Of a stretch of DNA of 64,000 nucleotides, positions 59,071 through 64,000 are shown one piece after another. The stretch is from Lytechinus variegatus (lineage: Eukaryota; Echinodermata; Echinoidea; Temnopleuroida; Toxopneustidae): positions 7,237,501-7,301,500 of the forward strand of contig NC_054750.1 of the NCBI RefSeq assembly GCF_018143015.1, in the 5' to 3' direction. Position 1 is the stretch's first letter, and each line of letters starts with the position of its first letter. Below the pieces are notes generated by a model. The model was not told the DNA's origin. It saw only the letters and a program-made list of their open reading frames with translations, and made no database searches. Position numbers and translations under genes: made by a program.

Positions 59071-60622
59071 TCACCATGGTGAATCCACAGTCATTTGCAA
59101 TGCGCAAATCACACATTGGGAAGTAGAGATCTTTTCTGGAGGAGGAAAAGGAAAGAGGAAGTCCAAGGTTGTCTATTCACAAATACACTTTGAAGGTTTT
59201 CTATTATAATGCAGAGGCTTCACATACTGAGAGAATTCACATACTACAAGTAGGCATAGATGGAAGAATGTCAATGAAAAAGAATTGATGTTGTGAAGAA
59301 CTCAATTGCAGTTAAATGTTGATAAGCCTGCAATGTATGCATCTGATATTTATACAAACTATTTTTAATACCAGATTTCTATCTAATAGAATCAAACAAC
59401 TGAAATAAAATCCAATATTTGAGTCCTAATCATCCAATCTTGTATATTTCACACGTAGATGCAATCAAACTGTCAGATTTAACGATCAAAAGGATTCTTA
59501 TCTGAAAGTGTATACCGGGACTTCCTCTTACTACTTTGATGAAGTTGTATAGTGATGCCATAGAGACAAACAAAAATCTACAATTATAAAGAAAAAATCA
59601 TTAATATTCATAAAATGCAGCATAGAGACATGATCCTGTACAGAAAGGCAAACAGATTCTCAACTGAAGTTCAGTATTCTGAAGTCAGGTTAACTAGGCC
59701 ATGGTCAAACTCAGTGCTGAAATTATGGGAAGCCAAAAATGTAAACAAATTGGTTTTCATTGCAATTTGCATCTTTCTTTTGTTTACCATGAACTTCCCT
59801 TGTTCTTGAATGGTGAAGACAATTATCTTATTAATAATTCCCAGTCAGGTAAGAATGATTTGAGAGTCAAATGAGCTGATACATTGAACTTCTATTGTTA
59901 AGATATTTATGTCACATTTGGCTATCCATAGTTGAGTCGCAACTTTAAACCAGAATTTGAATTTGAAACCCAACTTCAGAATACAGGCCATATTCTTTAT
60001 TGGTCAAAATAACTGGTCAATGTGTTGGTAAATATGGGTTTGACCCCCAAAATTATCAAAGACAAATGTGAACTTAATTATATCAGTATTTCCTTTTTTC
60101 TTCTTAACATCAATATTTTGGGCCGGACACAATATCAGTTGAGAGATTGGTTATTTGGATCCATCAATTTTTTTTTTAAGCAAAGTTGGTGACTGGTGTG
60201 TATATTGTTGGAAATATTGATGTGGCTAGTCTATTGCAACATATATTTTCCCATTTGATTACAATCAAAGTTCATTCACCTAAATTCATCAAGGCGAGAC
60301 TAAGAATGATCCTTGCTTGAACTTTGAATGCACTTCTAAAATATATCATCGTTAAAACAAGACAGCACACATCTTCAGGTGTGGGTGCATGACTGACTGC
60401 AAAAGAGTTGATGAATAGATGACTGGGATTCATTAAGGTGTGAAGAAATGGCTAGCGAGGAATGCATTGGAAAGTAAATGAAGCAGATGCATGAAGGATG
60501 GCTCGAGAAACATGAGAGTACTTAGAAAATGATAGGAATCGTACCTGTAGAAGTCATACAGTTTAGCATAGTGACTCATAGTCGTAAGATTTAAACACTT
60601 GATCAATGTGATATTGGTTGAT
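59071..60622 (-). CDS. Candidate 3' exons of an unidentified gene
   Basis: Three minus-strand segments join in phase with GT-AG borders: 60545-60622 (STNITLIKCLNLTTMSHYAK LYDFYR, donor AG|GTACG), 59516-59577 (FLFVSMASLYNFIKVVRGSP, donor G|GTATAC), and a last exon from 59135 (strong acceptor TTTTCCTCCTCCAG) ending EKISTSQCVICALQMTVDSPW and TGA at 59071-59073. A weaker acceptor 5 nt on (59130) would instead give DLYFPMCDLRIANDCGFTMV and a stop at about 59040. I do not recognise the family, and short open exons can arise by chance. If real, it is the 3' end of a minus-strand gene upstream of, or nested in, SSX2IP. Confidence 0.3.
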
Positions 60623-61561
60623 CTGGAATCACAAGGGCATGTAGAAGACTTAGACAGTGAGGATGGAATAATATTAATGAGGCAAGTAGAACAAGGTAAA
60701 AAAAAATGATGACACTTGGGACTGTACCTGTGGCACATAGAGTGGTGACTGGTAACTCATATTGTAAAGCATACACATCAAAACACTTGATGTCATTGTC
60801 AACAGAGTATGAATTTCAGTTGATTCAATACGGGTTTAACAACAACAAAAAAACCTAACTCAATTCATAATTTTCCGATATTCAAGTAGAAACAGGCAAT
60901 CTTTGGCAGCACTTTGACATATCACTCTATAAAAAGTTAATATCCATGTTTGTAGGCATACATGTACATATAAATAGTTGGCCTTAGCCATATCTGTCAG
61001 GGTGAACTCTCAAGTAAACAAAACATGAATTTCCATATACATGCATAGGAAGGAAATATACGTGCGACACCAATCGATATATGATGTTTTGTGAAAACTG
61101 GCTCCACTATTCACATTTCACAAAACCTTCTTTCACAATTCACACTGAAGTGCCATCTCTATGAACGAAGAGGTGAAAGAACCCTCAGATATTACTGTAT
61201 CAGCCTATAGTGAGGGATTGATGAATTGGTTGTGAAAGTTCACCCCTACTCACCATAATGAGATAAATTCATGCAAGTGTGAAAAGCACAACTTAATAGG
61301 ATGAAAAGAAGTTTATAAATGAAGTAGATGGGATTAATGGGTAGAGCACTGTATGGGTAATCGGAAATGACAGGTGTATGCTACACAATATATTGATGAA
61401 CAATAAATGATAAGTAGCCCCATGATACAACAGTGCCATACTATAGATACATGCATGTACACATTCATGCTGACAACATGTTGCGCTACAGGTACATGTA
61501 CATGTATGTACATTTACATGTACTTTCCTGCTATTTTAGTCCATGGTAGGCCTAAGGCTAA
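60623..61561. other. AT-rich DNA; weak exon-like pieces only
   Basis: A 21-nt acceptor-donor bounded piece at 60731-60751 (SPLYVPQ on the minus strand) does not fit the phase of the neighbouring candidate exon. CATGTA-rich run (ACATGTACATGTATGTACAT) near 61495-61520. No gene supported. Confidence 0.4.
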
Positions 61562-62247
61562 GACCCCTGTTACATCTGAAATTTTCCTACCCGAGACCCG
61601 ACCGAGTCCACTTGCAACCTTGACTGGATTATTGGTGGATTAACTTCGCGAACGGACCGAGTCCGAAATGTGGTCTGTTTACATCACAGCGTTCACTCCT
61701 CCCCTATCGGTACGGTTTCGAGCGGTATCCGAGCGGTATCCAAAGGGCGCTCATGATCTAGGCTCTGAATAATTTGCACGCGCTAATTGAAGTTGTTGCC
61801 GACCACTTCCAGAGAGAGTCGAAACGACTCTTTATCTTTATCTTTACCTTTTACCCGAGATTCTAGAAGAATGCTGATGATCCCAGCAGTCGTTGAAGAT
61901 ATGATCGACTTGAAAAGACTTTATAAATCACAATTCCCATGTCGCATGCCGCAAAACATTAGAAGAACGACGGGGCTGGGGAGGGGATAGCGCGCGCTAT
62001 GACGTAATTTGACAGCTGGCAAACAGACCGAGATAGGTTCGAAAGCTTGTGTGCGTTTACATCTATGAATCGGTGGACCGGGGCCGGCCCGATACCTACC
62101 CGAGACTACCTCTGGATGTGGTCTCGGGTAGGTTCGCTAAAAGGTGGCCCGAGGTAGGTTTGGGATGTTTACATCTGATTTCTTTCCGACCCGAGGTAGG
62201 CCCCGGGCCGGCCCGAGGTAGGGAATCTCTCAGATGTAACAGGGGTC
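61562..62247. mobile_element. Harbinger-type MITE, 686 bp, GACCCCTGTTACATCTGA ends
   Basis: GACCCCTGTTACATCTGA at the left and exact complement TCAGATGTAACAGGGGTC at the right, flanked by TAA on both sides. A TAA target duplication fits the PIF/Harbinger superfamily. It is GC-rich with repeated ACCCGAG/CTCGGGT, GGTTCG and GAGCGGTATCC; no transposase ORF. Confidence 0.88.
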
Positions 62248-62345
62248 TAAGTGATACAATCATTGCACTATAATTTGTTGTGGCTGGTGTACAGTTTACA
62301 TCAGAGTAGCAGAGACAACATTCCTGCACATCTCAGATTCGTATT

Positions 62346-62490
62346 GGTCCTGTTTCATGATAAAGACTTATTAAAGTATTACAAATGCACAGTTTCTGTA
62401 ACAAATTTACTGTCAGCCAATCAGATTGAAGGATTTCAGTAGCTTTTAACTGCAAATTGATTATAACAAGTTTTATGAAACAGGTCCCAG
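62346..62490. mobile_element. MITE, 'CTGTTTCATGA...TTATGAAACAG' family
   Basis: GGTCCTGTTTCATGATAAAG and ACAAGTTTTATGAAACAGGT ends; inner CAGCCAATCAGATTGAAGGA shared with 19499-19632. Confidence 0.75.
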
Positions 62491-64000
62491 ACCACAAATG
62501 ATCATCTACCTCTGAAGCGTTTACCAAATCATTTTTTTTGTATTGTTATAATTTTTATTACTCTGGATATCACCCAATATTGGAAGATATTTGCAGGTTA
62601 AAAAAAAACATTGAAAATAGACAAGTACTCTTAGGACGAAAATACATGTAGGCTTTCTCTCTTGACAATTGGTCCTGTCTACTTCTGTCCAATTTCATAA
62701 TTAAAGGATGGAGAAACAGACCTAGCTAGGGTAAGCATCCTGAAGGTATATTATGGAAGGGAACATTATTCATGGCAAAGCAATTACTGGTGATGACAGA
62801 CGATGATCTGATATGATATAAAGGTGACCAATCCTTTGGAAAGTCTTAGATTTGATGGCCTATGATTCATTGAAGTTTGAAGGCATCTATTCCTTCCTCC
62901 TTGAATGCTAGACTTGACTGGGAAGTGGCTCTCTTTATTGGGAAGGATGATGAGATTTTACTTGGGTAGATAGGAGCTGGAGAGAGAAAGGAGTTTTTCT
63001 GAAGGGGGGTGGGGGAAGAGAGAAAGATACAGCAATTTTCTTCCTATATCAAACTTGTAAAAGCTTATAATATAGCCCTTCACCCTGGCACCCTACCAGT
63101 GAGAGCACATTATGCCAAAAATATTTCATCAGTTATTGAGAAGTTTTTGGCATATTATATTAAAACTTGAATGTCCTACCCTTTTTCCCCAACAAAAACC
63201 CACCACTTCCAGAAAATATTATTAGTATTTATCAATTCATGATTATTATACTTGCTTAGCACTTGACACTTACTTTATCAGTTAAGTCCTTACAATCTCT
63301 ACTGTAATGCAGCAATAATTACCCTGGCTTTAAATGAACGTAAGTAATGCATACCAGAATTCTAGATAAATTTTACAGCATGGTCATTGTTTAAAGTGTG
63401 AAAAGGGGGCAAAATTCCATTAGAGAAGCCAAAAAAGATGAATGCAAATTGATCATCGTTATCTCTGACTAGGCCAGTGTAGCAAGGCTAGAACCTAAAT
63501 GACATCTATGACGTAGCTCGCTCAACAGTGGATGAGTCATGATGAAGAGGAGATAGATAACTTCCTCATTAAGCTCTTTATTCATCACGGCTACAAAAGA
63601 CCTATACATGTAGCATTCCATAGACAGACAGCTTTGTGTGAAGCGATTTGATACATGCCTGTCAGTTAATTAAAATGAAAGCTTGAATATGTGAGCCAAA
63701 ACAACCCAAATCACATTTGTATTGACCCCCCTCCCAGCTTTGAAAATAAAATCACCTGTTGTGAACCCCCAGTCTCATTTTCAGTCAAAAGTGAATATTA
63801 AAGTTAACATTTGTGATCTTGGTCTAACTTCTCTGCCTTTTAGGGCATTATTTTAAGTCAAGCATGATTACAAATTTATTACCTTCATCGCCGTCGGCAA
63901 ATGGATACTGGAAGATATAGGCATAGGCCTACCTGATGAAAATTTACTATCTACATAAAGATTCATATCACTTCAAAGTTGATTTTGGTGATTAACTGAA
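62491..64000. other. Right edge; no gene supported
   Basis: AT-rich. One short minus-strand exon-like piece at 63883-63907 has a good acceptor (TATCTTCCAG|T) and donor (G|GTAATA) and would encode YPFADGDE. A minus-strand open frame near 63480-63590 follows a TTTTGTAG. Neither can be tied to a gene. Confidence 0.35.

Overview
This is a window of animal nuclear DNA: AT-rich, split genes with short exons and GT-AG introns, no operons, no bacterial or phage signals. Gene content plus repeat style (nested fold-back MITEs, tRNA-derived SINEs ending in ATT or similar tails, poly-G/C runs) suggest a marine deuterostome, most likely an echinoderm such as a sea urchin. That taxonomic call is an inference, not a proven assignment.

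Layout. (1) 83-181, + strand: last coding exon of an unidentified gene whose body lies to the left, followed by a long 3' UTR with a good poly(A) signal near 2375. (2) 4123-26831, - strand: an apparently complete 24-exon ERCC4/XPF gene (DNA repair endonuclease subunit). I traced all exons by hand; splice phases agree throughout and the product is 941 residues. Its introns are packed with small transposons. (3) 36280-47587, - strand: the last six exons of an SSX2IP/ADIP/Msd1 orthologue (centriolar-satellite and junction coiled-coil protein), including the stop codon. Its N-terminal exons were not found in the remaining 16 kb and may lie beyond the right edge. (4) 59071-60622, - strand: three weak candidate exons of an unidentified gene. 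(5) Everything else is intron or intergenic DNA rich in terminal-inverted-repeat elements, SINEs, simple repeats and fold-back sequences.

Most notable. A 46-bp minisatellite in ERCC4 carries the 3' end of exon 16 together with its splice donor, so eleven identical-core donors stand in tandem; only the first keeps the reading frame. The ERCC4 C-terminus has lost the residue matching human Phe905 and carries a 45-residue Gly/Arg tail, and the coding end is tandemly duplicated (193-bp period) into the 3' UTR. ERCC4 exon 1 lies between two inverted copies of one transposon. At 53.8-55.5 kb, three copies of one 475-bp element, two of them inserted head-to-head into a single SINE, form a huge inverted repeat. 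No wholly new multi-gene system is evident; the novelty is in gene-repeat interplay.
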